Shown here: positions 1-11,622 of the stretch, piece by piece
How the letters are laid out: the number at the start of each line of letters is the position of its first letter
How positions within the stretch are numbered: the first letter of the stretch is position 1
Assembly: GCF_963678635.1 (NCBI RefSeq)
Contig: NC_087066.1
Span: 21,671,996 to 21,735,995, forward strand
DNA from: Symsagittifera roscoffensis
Lineage: Eukaryota > Xenacoelomorpha > Acoela > Convolutidae
Direction: 5' to 3'
DNA: 64,000 nt
Notes under the pieces: generated by a model
What the model was told of the DNA's origin: nothing
Seen by the model: only the letters and a program-made list of their open reading frames with translations
The model's database searches: none
Made by a program: the position numbers and the translations under genes

Positions 1-1090
1 TGTAAAAAAATTGCTGAATAATCTAAATGTGATAAAACAAGACAATGAAGCAAGGCAACTAATGATAATGTCGGCAGTTGTTGTCCAATTGTATCAATAG
101 TTTTAATCCCTTGGGCCATTTTTTGGAGAATTGTTTTTATTTGAGCATGAAAAGATAAACTTGAATCAAGAATTATGCCTAAATATTTGCCTAAATATTT
201 GCGATATGACGTGGATAAATTCTGTTCGATGACACTGTACCAATTTTACGAACATTGCGAGATTCATTGGGGACGTTGACGGGGCTGTCCGGGGAGTATG
301 TGACATTCGACCAGAATGGACGGAAATGCAGATTCGGCAATTTCGAATTATTAGCCGCTAACCTTCCGAATTAGCAGTTTTGAAGGGTTAACAGTGTTAT
401 TGGAACGATTAGTCAAACTGTGAAGGCTAGAATTTTGAAGGCTAGATTTTTAAAACTTCGAAGGATGACGTCATATTTCTGAGAAACGTCAAAAACGGCC
501 ATTTTGGAAGAAATCCAGAATTGAGACACAACAACAATAGTTGCAACGGCGACAACAACGATAAATGAGAGAAAAAACGAAGATACGACAGAGTGTTAGC
601 AGAGACCGCTCCGAGTTGCAACGATTGTGTCGCTACAATAATTGCAAGGCCATTCACAACAACGGTGAAGGGTAGAAGACAGCCTTCCGGAGAGGAGATA
701 ACGGTTTTATCTCCCCGGATTCAGGAATCCGGAGGGGTCTCGGGACTCGAACTGAAATCATTTTATATAAATTTTTAGTTTCTCTATTATGTCCTGAACT
801 GAGTTGATTTACCATCTGAATTCATTTTTCGACGATGAGAAGCTAGGAGTTAGGGGAAAGGGTTGATCCATCTTCGATGGAGATGATGATTTTTATCTAC
901 TGAACAAAAACAATAATATAGTAAGTAAAAGGTAGCCCTGTTTTTAAGAGTGACCTCATGTTCTGGGGATACTGAGACCCAGACATGAGCTCACTAATTT
1001 TGCATGTATAAAAGTTAATTTGAGTGTTTTGACCAATGCCGAAAGCAGTAACGTTTTTGTCGATCCGATGTTAGAAAGACCACCAAAAGA
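1..1090. other. no recognised gene; two adjacent perfect hairpins
   Basis: I recognise no gene here. Two perfect inverted repeats lie side by side. One is at 694-714, an 8-bp stem GGAGATAA/TTATCTCC with a 5-base loop. The other is at 715-732, a 7-bp stem CCGGATT/AATCCGG with a 4-base loop. They may mark the edge of a repeat, because similar short stem-loops end several repeats elsewhere in the window. The short reading frames in this stretch look like chance. Confidence 0.5.
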
Positions 1091-1099
1091 ACTGGCTTT

Positions 1100-1962
1100 G
1101 GTAGAGACGGTGAAAAGCATGTAGAGCTTAGTTTAGACGCTGGCCAGTCGTTTTATAGCTTGTTTTTATTTTCCGTCGATATTTACTTCCCGGCGAATGT
1201 ATCATACCTTTGCTAAACCGTAAAAATGGGACGGTTGCCCTCCTGTTGACCTCAACTTAGTCTTATTGATCCTTTACCTTTTTTGTTCATGGCAAGTAAT
1301 TCTTTGTTGAGTTCCTTCTCAATTTTCAGAATAAACTTATCAGTGGTTGCCTCTTTGTCAAAAACTGAGCAGATTGCAACAACGATTCCAGCCTTAATTC
1401 ATACGTTTCTTTCCACATTATGCAAAAACCAACACCTCTATCAAAAGGCACAGCCAGCAACACATTATCTTTGAGATATTTTCTCGTTTTTTTAAATAAC
1501 TTTGTCACTTGGGGTTTGCCTTACTTTTTTGTGCATATGCCTTTGCCGCGGCTCCTATCTCACATAAAGTTTCACCAGATGTTTTTTGGTTTTTCAATTG
1601 TGAGAGGAAACTGTCGATATCAGCCAAGAAGTGCGTTTCGTTAAATTTGTCTCTAATGGGATGTTTCGGGCCCATTGACAACACTTCATGTACCCATCCT
1701 GGCAGTTCTATGTTATCAAGCACCTTAACTGATCGCTCATTTCTCCCCCCCCCCCCCCCCCAAGAGGTTTATCTTGTCTCTCGGACAGTTTTTCTAACTT
1801 TTTTCTATGGTTTTCTGATGTTGTCTTTAAGCTTGCCTTAACTTGACGCCTCACAAAGCGGAAAAATGATAGTCTTTTATGTTGTTTTAACGTCTGTAAA
1901 TCATTTTGTATCAATTTTATTAATCTGACGATGGTCATAGTTCCGAAAACGTTCGACTTCAC
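1100..1962 (-). pseudogene. Penelope-like element fragment (N-terminal region to start of RT)
   Basis: Three overlapping minus-strand frames read as successive parts of a Penelope-like retroelement protein. The frame at 1505-1723 gives a block with GPKHPIRDKF. The frame at 1326-1508 gives LLAVPFDRGVGFCIM followed by a Tyr-containing segment. This resembles the conserved 'ADKG...VVM...Y' block ahead of the reverse transcriptase in Penelope-like elements. Near 1205-1240 the minus strand reads HFYGLAKV, resembling the 'FYGLPKIHK' start of their RT. Several frame changes separate these blocks, so the copy is dead. The assignment rests on motif resemblance only; another non-LTR family is possible. 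Confidence 0.5.
1745..1761. repeat. 17-base poly-C tract
   Basis: An uninterrupted run of cytosines inside the Penelope-like remnant. Translated on the minus strand it gives a short glycine run. It is a likely slippage or sequencing-error hotspot. Confidence 0.9.
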
Positions 1963-2176
1963 ATTTTAATAAATTTTCTTCTTAATATTAGTTAATTCAT
2001 TTTTTGCTAGATGTTATGGGACATTTTATTTTCTTTTAGCAAACGACGTACTCTTTTTTTAATTAATGATTATTAAAGAAGAGTGTGTTTTTTTCTTAAT
2101 CGCTAATTATCTAGAAATCTGATACTCTAAGTTTCGCTTTGATTTTTGTCTCTGTTGGCGAAAAAGTTTGTTTTAG

Positions 2177-2598
2177 ATATTGTTCTGCACTCTACGCTTC
2201 TTGAGGAGATGGAGACGACCTTCGGTTTTCAACCGGATATCGAGGACGATGAAATACTTTTCGGTCCTGTGGAAAATTTCAACCTGTCATTCGCTCACAA
2301 TCGCACAGTTGTAATGCATCACAGGTTTGTAAGCTTTTATATCCAAGCCCTCTTGCTGAATACATTAGACCCATCTTAGGAAAACTAGCAGAGATTTCAT
2401 ATGAGTCTAGGCATATGAAATTTTCTCGAAAAAGTTCAATATGAAAGCTCATTTTTTCGAGCCTGTTGTTCGAGCGCCAACGGAATGTCTGATATATTCA
2501 AGGAAAAACGGAACGACTGGATCGGCAAAAGTTTGTCAAATGTTCGCGAAGAGTTCAAGAACACAACAGGGAGAATCAAAGCTTTTAGCCTAATTGTT
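2177..2598 (+). CDS. possible two-exon fragment of an unrecognised gene
   Basis: A candidate exon at 2177-2324 follows the acceptor TTTTAG and ends at CAG|GTTTGT. The next candidate exon starts at 2475 after TTCGAG. The first exon ends in phase 2, and the second begins with the one base needed to complete a Ser codon, so the frame passes cleanly through a 150-base intron. The predicted peptide is acidic and then basic (GFQPDIEDDEILFGP..., then SDIFKEKRNDWIGK...). It runs into a hydrophobic tail that may be intron read-through; GT donors near 2596-2599 are plausible ends. I do not recognise the protein. No start codon exon was found. It could be a gene fragment or chance open frames with lucky splice signals. 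Confidence 0.3.
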
Positions 2599-2878
2599 GT
2601 GATAAACTTATTAAATATATGTCCTTTTCCTTTGTTCAAACCGTGTGTTTTCAGATGGTTTATTTGATTAATTAAATTTACGAATACGATAATTTGTCCA
2701 AAGTCCCCCTCCCGCCTCTAGCTTAGGGCAGGTGAAGATCTATCCCTCAATCTATGGTATTTGTTATCGGAGCTTCATCATTAGATCGAGCAATCAAAGT
2801 TGCGAAACACCCCATTCAAAAATGACTCACAGGAAAATACTTTACTGTCGGTGGGCTAGGATTCCACTCAAATAACAG

Positions 2879-3335
2879 AAACCCCCTGAAAATTCTGCAA
2901 AAGCTGCTTGTACGAGGATCACTGATGAGTAAAAGCAATCTTAGTAATACCATCAACGCTCATCATAGCAACTACGACGAACCGTGCACAGCTGAAGAAC
3001 TCTCTCGAAATCATCGGGCTATTCAAACATCGAATCAGTGCAATTTTGTACGCCTGTCGAAGAGGAAGTACAGGGATTTTTGACCGATTACTAGAGTTAA
3101 AAACCGAGAACCTTACGATAATCAACGTTCGCAAACACTTGATATCAAAAAGGAAGAATCAAGGAAGTTTAGTACTAGACGAGATACAAAAGTTCATCCC
3201 TCTTCTGTACTGGAAAAACAACTCCTCCGGACTGTTTTACGAAATAAGCGAAATCTTCGTAAACTAGTCTTGAAGAAAAGGTCGAAAACTAGAAAACTAA
3301 AATCAAAAAGGAAACCAAAGAACAAGAAGCAGTAA
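2879..3335 (+). pseudogene. possible exon or pseudogene with one in-frame TGA
   Basis: After the acceptor AATAACAG a frame runs open for 67 codons to a TGA at 3081-3083. It then stays open in the same frame for 83 more codons to TAA at 3333. The second half ends in a strongly basic tail (KKRSKTRKLKSKRKPKNKKQ). The first half has a plausible mixed composition. A second overlapping frame (3046-3267) is also open, so the coding frame is not certain. It sits directly upstream of the LINE 5' repeats. It may be a decayed host gene, part of the same gene as the exons at 2177-2598, or the edge of another retroelement. I recognise no domain. Confidence 0.25.
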
Positions 3336-3378
3336 AATACCCTGGTAAAATCTATCGCTTTTCTTTAAACTTGCTCTG

Positions 3379-3620
3379 TAGCTTTTGACGTTTAATTATC
3401 TTGGAGCGGCAGAGTGAGCTGATAGAATTGTATTGATTAACGTGGTCAAGAGAACTCATTTCTTTCTTACTTTTGTAGCTTCTGAGGTTTAATGATCATG
3501 GAGCGGCGAAGTAGGAGGGAAGTGATTCTAAGAAACTTCATTTCTTTCGTGCTTTTTAGCTTCTGAGGTTTCGTTTTCTTGGAGCGGCAAAGCCAGAAGA
3601 AAGTGAGGTCATCAAAAATG
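3379..3620 (+). repeat. three tandem 5'-UTR units of the LINE
   Basis: Three units start at 3379, 3476 and 3557, each opening with TAGCTTyTGA and carrying TTGGAGCGGC or a variant about 20 bases in. Unit lengths are about 97, 81 and 60+ bases. They directly precede the first ATG (3618) of ORF1. Tandem 5' monomers often act as promoters in LINEs; a promoter role here is inference. Confidence 0.7.
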
Positions 3621-4589
3621 CCCCCAAAACTCGCCATAAAGGCACAACATCAGTGAGTGATCCCGTTGAGCCCTGGGAATGCAAAATTTGCAAGGAAATA
3701 TATGGAAACCCCCTAGACAAAGTCATGGAGTGTGAGCGTTGCCGTGAACACTACTGTGCAAAATGCCTGGCGCAGCCTATCACTACATGTGCCAACTACT
3801 GTTATTTGGTGTTGCACAGCTTGCTGTCCATCCGTGAAGCAACTTATCAGCGAAGAACAGGAAAGTGGAACCGATCATTCGACCAAAAAGTTAAGATACC
3901 AACTATGGATAACATGAAAAACATGATGAATGATCTCTATAAATTAACAGCAGGACCATCTCACGGAAATTTTAATGAACAGACAGGAATTTGGAAAGAA
4001 GTTGTGAATCGGAAATCGAAACCTTTGAAAGAGATCATCTTAGAAGCAACAGAAGAACAAAAGAGAGAAGAAGCTGAAGAAAATCGACGAAAAAAGAACA
4101 TTGTGATCTACAAAGCCAAGGAGAGTGCAGCTACTGACAGTGCATCAAGGAAAAAAGAAGATGAGAAAATAGTTGAAATTTTTTTATCAAGTATCGAAAT
4201 AAAAGATAAACAAATTGTGAAAACGATCCGAATCGGTCGGAAAACCAACCGATGAGGATATAAACAGACCATTGCTGGTTTCCTTCAATACTGAACAAGA
4301 TGTTATTGAAATAAACCGAAAGTTGCCAAAGTTGAAAGAAGCCACTGCAGAAATCAGAAATCTCAGAATTAGCCCGGATCGGAGTTTGAAAGAAAGAGAA
4401 GCAGTGCGAAACCTAGTTACGAAAGCAAAAAAACTTGAACGATCAGGAAGAAGGAAACTATGTAAATCTGGTTCGAGGAACGCAGATACTAAAAGTCAAG
4501 AAGAAAGCAAGACTACAAAAATAAATTTCTGGTACACAAATTTTGACACTAACACAAACGAATCATCAGGAATTGATCAAGTTAATTGA
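3618..4589 (+). pseudogene. LINE ORF1 with PHD-type zinc finger
   Basis: The frame at 3653-4255 opens with a cysteine/histidine pattern (CKICKEIYG...CERCREHYCAKC) that fits a PHD finger, as found in ORF1 of many invertebrate CR1-like LINEs. It continues into a lysine- and glutamate-rich coiled-coil-like segment. The ORF1 body continues in a new frame at 4272-4589 (RNLRISPDRSLKEREAVR), resembling the RNA-binding part of CR1/L2 ORF1. The best ATG is at 3618 (MPPKLAIKAQ), in a different frame from the PHD segment, so at least two frameshifts have occurred. ORF1 products bind element RNA as a nucleic-acid chaperone. Confidence 0.6.
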
Positions 4590-4801
4590 AGATAAAAAGA
4601 ACCCACCAGATGAAATTGCTCTCGTAAAAGCAAAATCGAAAAATTCCAAAACCGAGTGGAATCCAGCTTGTTACAAAATTAACAACTATAACATTGAGTC
4701 AGTAAACATGAATGCAAACGACGGCGTGCGAGAAATTTTAATTTCCGTAATTAAAGATATAGACTACTGCATTAGACAAAACCCCGAACGAGTTACAAGA
4801 A

Positions 4802-5284
4802 ATGATGATATGTGACATTGCTATCGATCGAAAATTTATCCGCTTGGCCGTTGTCTGCTGGAGCGAAAATTCACCAGAAGTGAATAACAATTGCCTTTGC
4901 CAATCAATCAAAGAACTATGCGAAAAAGATGTGAAGGAATTTACTGTAAACTTGGGCGACACAAACTTTCCATCAATCAACTGGAATGATTGCAGTACAA
5001 CCAAGGACGAGGAGAGCAAGGAATTCAAATTTCTTCAAGCAGTTAGGGATGTATTTCTAACCCAACACATCGATGAACTAACTCGCATTACTGCCGGATA
5101 TAAACCATCACTACTAGATATAGTTTTAACTGATGCCGGTCTAAGCGACCTAAACACTAATATCCAACCACCTCTGGGACAGAGCGACCACGTTCTCATA
5201 GAAGTGGAGTTACCCGCGCACCGCAAAATTAGTAAGACCATGATTAGATACAACTTCGCTAAAGGAGACTACGACCAAATGTGA
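4802..5284 (+). pseudogene. LINE endonuclease, C-terminal part
   Basis: This 160-codon frame carries the late motifs of an exonuclease-endonuclease-phosphatase domain: NLGDTNFPSINW, then LLDIVLTDAG and PPLGQSDHVLIEVEL, where the SDH motif holds a catalytic His. The first half of the endonuclease is not in one clean frame upstream. In an intact LINE this enzyme nicks target DNA to prime reverse transcription. The frame ends in a TGA before the RT region. Confidence 0.65.
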
Positions 5285-5617
5285 GATGAAGTAAAAAATT
5301 TGTCGTTTCTTCACAGTGAAGACAATGTTGAAAAACTTTGGACGGGTTTGCGCTAACTCCTGACTGAACTAACAAAAAAGTTTGTATTATTAACTAGGCT
5401 CAATCCAGAGTGTAGAAACAACTTACTATTCACCAATACCACTCGACAGGCAATCAGAGCAAAAAAGAAATACTGGAAAAGTTTTGCTGCAATGGAACAA
5501 AGTAAATTTTGACTATAAGTAAACAAAGTAAACTATAAAGAAAAAAGAAATGCTGTTAGGACAGCTACTCGAAATGATCAAAGGGCAAAGTAAAGTGAAA
5601 TAGCGAAAGTTGTAAAA

Positions 5618-7463
5618 ATGAAACTAAAAAAATTCTGGAACTATGTGAGACAGAAAACCGTGTTACAAAATGCAATACCAGCTTTAGTGCAGGATGATGG
5701 ATCTTTAACGACCAATGAGATCGAAAAAGTTGAAGTTTTGTCAAAATTCCTCTCATCAGTCTTCACACACGAACCACCAGGAGAATGGAAGATTCCAGAA
5801 CTGGATATCACCCATTCAATAAAGGACTATCCAGAAATAACAGAGGAATTGAAATTGGTGAAAGAGCAAGACTCACTCAATACATCGAAATCTCCAGGGC
5901 TCGACAAAATTCACCCGAAACTTCTGTTTGAATTGAGAGAATTCCTGACTCAAGTTCTAACAAAAATTTTAAACAAATCTTGGGACGAAACGAAGCTACC
6001 TGAAGACTTGAAACTTGCGCACATTGCCCCTATCTTCAAAAAAGGGAAAAAATCGTTAGCTGACAACTATCGTCCAGTAAGCTCAACATCAATAATTTGT
6101 AACATTTTTGAGAAAAATAATTAGAGCCCATCTTATGGAACATCTAGAAAAAAATGAAATCCTTGTAAACGAACAGTTTGGTTGTCTGCCCGGTAGATCA
6201 TCACAATTACAACTACTGAGAGGATGATTTTACAAAAACAATAGATAGTCGCCGGATGATTTCACTGGATGATTTCTGGATGATTTCACAAAAACTGCTG
6301 TATGATTTCACAAATGATTTCACAAAAACAATAGATGATTTCACAAAAACTGGATGATTTCACAAAAACAATAGATAGTCGCTGAGAAACGGATGTTATC
6401 TTCTTGGATTTCAAGAAAGTGTTCGACTCGGTTCCGCACAAAAGGCTGATAGGATTTCTAAAACAATATGGAATAAAAGGAAAAACACTGGGCTGGATCA
6501 ACGAGTTTTTATTAACGAGACGACAAAGAGTTGTGATAAACGACAGTAGATCTGAATGGAAAGATGTTCTGAGTGGGACTCCCCAAGGATCTGTACTTGG
6601 ACCTGTTTTGTTTGTAAAATATATAAATTCAGTGCCAAACACAGTCAAATCAAAAATATATATGCATTTGCAGACGATGCAAAACTATACAGAGAAATTA
6701 CGTTGAGTTGCTGCAATAAGATCTAAGAAAACTGGAAGAATAGTCAGAAAATAGTCTTTTACATTTCAATGAAGATGAATATGTACATATGATAATCTCA
6801 AATGGAGGATCAAATCGTATGAACTTTACGATAAACAGCCTTAGGATCATATGAACTTCACGATAAACAGCTTGAAACGGTAGAAGAAAAACACCTTGGA
6901 GTGATCATCGATAGTAAACTCTCCTTTGACTCTCATATCTTCGCAAAGGTTAAAAAGGCAAATTCTATCATTGCAGTTTTTAAGAAAAGATTAAATTGAC
7001 TATACCTGTATTTTTAAATGTTTATAAAGCCCTCATAAGGCCTCATTTGGAGTTCTGTAATCAAGCCTGGTACCCGCGATTAAAGAAGAACACAAGATTA
7101 ATCGAAAATGTGCAACGACGAGCGACACTAATGGTACAAGGTCTGCAGACACTAAGCTACAATGCAAGGTTAAAGAAACTAAAACTACCGTCACTTGAAT
7201 ACTGCAGAAGGCGAGGAACAATGATCGAAATGTTCAAAATAGGTTACAACCGCTATGACCCAAAAGCTACGAAAGACATGTTCGAATTGAATTATCGTGA
7301 CGCAAGGACAAATGACAAAAAATTGATAACGAAGAAGGCCAACTTCGAATTGCGGAAAAACTTTTCTACCATTAGATCAGCTACAGATTGGAACATGTTG
7401 CCAGGAGAAGTAATTGAATCGAAGACCGTGAACGCTTTCAAGAACAACCTAGACAAGCATTAG
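5618..7463 (+). pseudogene. LINE reverse transcriptase, broken into four frames
   Basis: RT blocks appear in order. 5618-6124 gives the fingers region with KSPGLDKIHP and DNYRPVS. A block near 6130-6230 carries QFGCLPGRSSQ. 6404-6706 gives LDFKKVFDSVPHK and SGTPQGSVLGP. The catalytic FADD block is frameshifted near 6670. 6900-7463 gives LGVIIDSKLSF, then YKALIRPHLEFC and the C-terminal domain. Stops and frameshifts separate the blocks, and a run of short duplications interrupts the fingers/palm boundary (6217-6392). The copy cannot make a working enzyme. Confidence 0.8.
6217..6392 (+). repeat. slippage-amplified coding repeat inside the LINE RT
   Basis: The string GATGATTTCACAAAAAC and shortened forms of it recur about seven times between the fingers and palm blocks of the RT. 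The ancestral single copy would encode DDFTKTIDSR. The expansion shows that a stretch of coding sequence became a tandem repeat after the LINE died. Confidence 0.7.
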
Positions 7464-7811
7464 AAGAAAAGCGGAATGAATAATTCGGAGACTAATTAAT
7501 CGAAAAGGAGTACATCATGAGCTAATCGATAGAGGCGACAAAACGCCTAAAAGATCAGAAAAAGAACTGAACTGAACTGAAGTTGAATGAATTACTTCAA
7601 AATGTATAAGATCTTAAAAGAATTATAATCCCAGCCAAATAAAAATGTACTCCGGCATGGCTAGTCCTGATCCCTATTGAATTGGGGAATATGCCATGAT
7701 CAAATCCAATTTGGGCTGTCTGGGGGAGACTCATCAAGTTTTTAACAGTCAATAAAGTTTGTTATTTACATTTAACTTATTATAAAATTTTATTAAAGGT
7801 TTTTGTAGATC

Positions 7812-7883
7812 GATATTTGATCTACTGTACATACTGATCTTTGATCTACTGTACATACTGATATTTGATCTACTGTACATACT
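7812..7883. repeat. 24-bp tandem repeat, three copies
   Basis: Three head-to-tail 24-base units (7812-7835, 7836-7859, 7860-7883) begin GATATTTGATCTACTGTACA; the middle one differs at one base. The rest of 7600-8480 is AT-rich with no gene that I can recognise. Confidence 0.9.
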
Positions 7884-8489
7884 TTTTAATCTACTTATAC
7901 ATTATTTCACTTGCGAGGTTAAATGTTTTTTTTACATATATTGTAGATTTTTGAGATATAGTTGCAGTTATTTTCACGTGCAGTCAGGAACAATTTATGA
8001 GAATTCAAATATAACTATCAAGCCCTAATGTGGTGGGAATTGTTTATTTTTTTTCAAATTATTTTAGAGAAAGTGTTTTTTTTGCAAATACAGATATGTT
8101 ATCTGGTAGGGTTTTTGAAAGGCTTCTTCTCAAAAACATGGGTCTTTTTTTCAGATTTAAACAATTTTACTGTAATTCAAAGTTGCTCTGTTAATCGTAA
8201 AATAATCAGCGCTGATTTTGATTAAATGTTTTTTTGCTGATTTATTCAAAATCAAGAAGAGTTTTGCTCGTTTGGTGAGCAGTGGTTACATCATGTTGTA
8301 GATTTGTTTTAGAATTTACTTTTTTAAAATTTTTATAAACAATTTTTTGATTAGCCACTTTAAATGGGTTTTATGATTGTTTTTTTTTATTGCAAAAATG
8401 TTTAGAAGGATTTTTTTTGTAAGTCTTGATTGGCCGTTTAATTAAAAAAACGCATAGCGTACTATTATTGAAATTAGGATGGATATTTC

Positions 8490-9471
8490 AATTAAAATTT
8501 TCTCCTATTTTGACAGGCGGCGTCTTTGTCCATCGTTGTCTTGGCAGCAGTGTTGGAATAAATTCCTTCATCAAGCGTTTCCTAATAGGGGTTGAGAGTT
8601 GTTGGGCAAATTTCTTTTGTCGACTGACGGCTGTTGGGTTTGTAGAGGTGGCTTGGTCTCATGCGCTCTCCCGAGAAGAAACTGATTTGGTGTGAGGGCT
8701 TCAACATCTTCGGGCGATCATGAAACTGTGGTGATGGATTTTGCGTTCATGAAGTGTTCAACTTCGCAAAGAACGGTGTTGAATATGTCGTCTGTTAGAA
8801 TCTGGCTTCCTATGATGGCATAGAACGAGTCTTTGACTGATCTTATGAGTCGTTCCCATACACCTCCGAAATGAGGATCATAGGCAGGGTTGAAGGTCCA
8901 TTCAATCTGATGGTTGGCGTAGAATTGTCGAGTAACATCGGCGTCGAAGTGTCTGTTGAGTTCTTTTTCGGCTGCGGTGAAATTTGTACCGGTGTCAGAA
9001 ACAATTTTTGCTGGTTGTCCTCTGCGTGTGAAGAATCGTCTTAAGGTACTGATGAATGCGTCGGCTGATTGGTCCTGGCACATCTCAAGATGTACGGCTC
9101 GTGTTGTTAGGCAAGTCATTATAACGCCGTAGCGTGTTGTAGTTTCCTGCGATTTTCGAAGCAAACGGTCCAAAGAGATCTGATCCTGTTTGTTGAAACG
9201 GGAAGGATTTATCTTCTGGAAATCTGAACGCGGGTAGAGGCGCAAGTTCCGGCTGTAGTCCAGTTGACTGGTGTCGTCGGCAGTCGTTACAGTTTTTTAT
9301 GATCTTGTCAATTTGTGCGCGAACACAGAGAATCCAATACTCGTTTTGAAGAATATTTTTCAAGTGCTGGCGTGTCAAATGCTGGTTGTCTTTGTGGGTT
9401 TGTCCTATAAAGAGGTGAACTGCTGGGTGGTTTACATCAAGGATAATCGGGTGTTTTATGCAATAGTCCAA
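8490..9471 (-). pseudogene. BEL/Pao integrase
   Basis: The HHCC zinc-binding domain lies at 9,250-9,471 (His residues in HPAVHLF and IGQTH, Cys pair in NCNDC). The catalytic core at 8,718-9,200 carries SDLFGPF, then SDTGTNF and GGVWERL, which supply the D, D and E positions. Pao elements usually have SDNGTNF, so the second block has a substitution. The C-terminal part (LTPNQFLLGR, EFIPTLLPRQRW) continues past a stop to about 8,490. Integrase inserts element cDNA into the genome. Confidence 0.8.
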
Positions 9472-10090
9472 TTGAGATTTCTCGAGGCGTCGACGTGCTC
9501 ACAAGAGTCCGTCTTCAACTAGAAATGGTGACAGATGTCAAGTCTGCTAGTTGTGTTGATTGGTTTATTTTGTGTCAATACATTGACCTCTGGGTTGAAG
9601 CTCTCTCGTTGCGTCTGCTTGAAGGTAAAGTTCTTTGCGGCAATCATGTTGTTGCTTGTCAGTTCGGTTGTTGGGTTTTCGTTGCGGGAGTGTAGTCCTT
9701 TATCTTTAAAAATCCTGGCGGCACGCATCACGTATGCGGTTGTTCGGAGAATTTTTTTCCATTTGGAGAATCTGCTGTAGTCGATGAAACTTTCTACTGT
9801 CTTTTCGGTGGAAGCTTGAAAAGCTAGCACTAGGGTTATTGCTATTTCATCTATGTATCCAGTTCGATCGTTGAATTGCAAGGTACCCGTATTGGCGTCA
9901 TTTAATTGTAGCTTTGGTCAGTTGCATTCTGGTTCACATATAAATTTTTGTCCGGTGAACCATCTTGACTTCTTACTGAATTCCGATAGGGGTATTCGAC
10001 GGGTTCCGTTGTCTGCTGGGTTTAGGGGTCCTGGGCAATGTTTCCATTGACTCGCTTGGGTGCTTTCCAAAATTTCTGCAACTCTATGAG

Positions 10091-11480
10091 TCACAAAATT
10101 TTTTTTTGTGGTTTAGCAGATCCCTGTATCCATTGAAGCGCTGTTGTGCTGTTGGTCCACATATGCGTAGAGCTGATGTCAATACTTTGTTCTCTGCGAA
10201 TGAACTTTGCGGGGCGAGCACCAAAAACTGCCGCAGGTAATTCTAATTTAGTTATTTTGTGTTGTGTTAGAGGAGCCACTCGAGCTTTTCCTAGAACAAA
10301 GGCGCTGCTGGTTTGCCGAGTGGCACTGTTGCTGTATACAAAATAAGCGACTGCTGCTAGGGCGCTGTAGGAGGCATCTGAAAAAACATGAAGAGCGATG
10401 TTGTCGTAGCTGTATCCAAAATAGTGTCGAGGTCTTTCCACTGTCTGTAGATCGTTTCTCTCGTCGAGAAGCTCAAACAGTTCAGGTATCATTTCTCATG
10501 TAATTTGGTCGTCCCACTTCATTCCTTTTCTCCAAATTGCTTGCTGGATTGTTCGTAGTCGAATAGTAATAGGTGCTGCTATTCCAATTGGGTCAAAGGT
10601 TGAAGCTGCGCGAAGTAGTTTTCGTTGTGTAGGTTTCTTCTGGGCGAGTTCGTGTAATTTGTCAGTAGTGAAACTGAGTGTATCTTTACTTACTCTCCAT
10701 ATTATTCCGAGAATTCGCTTGAAGATTTTGGGGTCCTTAATTTCGTCTACGGTGATGGATCTATGTTCATCTGGTATTGTTTGCAGAGTTCTATGATCCG
10801 TAGTGATCCACTTCGTCAGATTGAAGCTTCCTTGTTGTAGTACGTGTCGAAGGTCTTTATGATTTTCACTGCGGTGTCAATGTCGTCGGTGGCTTCGAAG
10901 AAGTCGTCCATGTAGAAGTTCTCGTAGACAAGTTTTTGATGTGGGGATAGCTTCTATTATTGTCGTCTGCGCAAGTTCTTAATGCGTAAATTGCAGAAGT
11001 AGAAGAACATTTGGCTCCAAAAAGGAATCGAGTGTACTCAAAAAATTTGGGTTTTTCCGCTCCCCAGAGGAAACGAAGAAATTTTTTTGTCTTCGGGGTT
11101 AACAGAAACCTGCATATACATCCCTTCAATGCCGGCAGTGATGGGATGCTTTCCTTCGCGAAATCGGGTAATTACTCCTAGTAGATTGCAGAGCAAGTCA
11201 GGTCCAGTGAGAAGCATATCATTCAGACAAATTCCTTTAAATTTGGATTTGGCATTGTAAACACGGCGAAGTTTTCCTGACTTGTTTGGGTTGAGTACGC
11301 CATGTTCAGGTTAAATCCATCCTGTCGAAGGTATTTCGTCTGGCTCTAATTTCCGTATGTAGTGCTTGCCGAGATCCTGGGCAATTGTATTCTGGTAAAG
11401 AGCCAACTTTTCTGAATTCTTGTTAAGTTGTATTTTCATCCGGTTGTACTGGGCAATAACTGCTTTATAGTTGTTGGGAA
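10091..11480 (-). pseudogene. BEL/Pao reverse transcriptase and RNase H
   Basis: The RT begins near 11,480 (LLWKSNAKLPNNYKAV) and decays through stops down to about 10,500. RNase H is better preserved at 10,091-10,492. It shows FSDASYSALAAVAYF, then KARVAPL and KLELPAAVFGAR, all characteristic of Pao RNase H. The RT active-site YxDD block is not visible in a clean frame. Confidence 0.7.
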
Positions 11481-11622
11481 GTTTTGCATTTGATTTCCAC
11501 AGAAGCGGTTGTCGTATAATGATATGGTTTTCCGAAGTGTTTGCATAGGGTGTCTTTCGACCGATGACATCGTTATTTCAGGTGATATGGTATAGGCGAG
11601 AAGATCCGAGATTTGTGTGTCG

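Larger units (their letters stand above)
3379..7600 (+). mobile_element. CR1-like non-LTR retrotransposon (LINE), degenerate
   Basis: The order is tandem 5' repeats, an ORF1 with a PHD finger, an apurinic-type endonuclease C-terminus, reverse transcriptase, and a CR1/L2-type C-terminal region. The element ends in a short GAACT-type tandem tail near 7567-7595. The frame is broken in several places, so this copy is inactive. The CR1-group call rests on the PHD-type ORF1, the phrases PPLGQSDHVLIE and YKALIRPHLEFCNQAWYP, and the closing SFKN/AFKNNLDKH-type end. Exact ends were not defined by a target-site duplication. Confidence 0.8.

Noticed and set aside
1505-1723. Host gene
   Set aside because: The motif series and its neighbours fit a Penelope-like element better.
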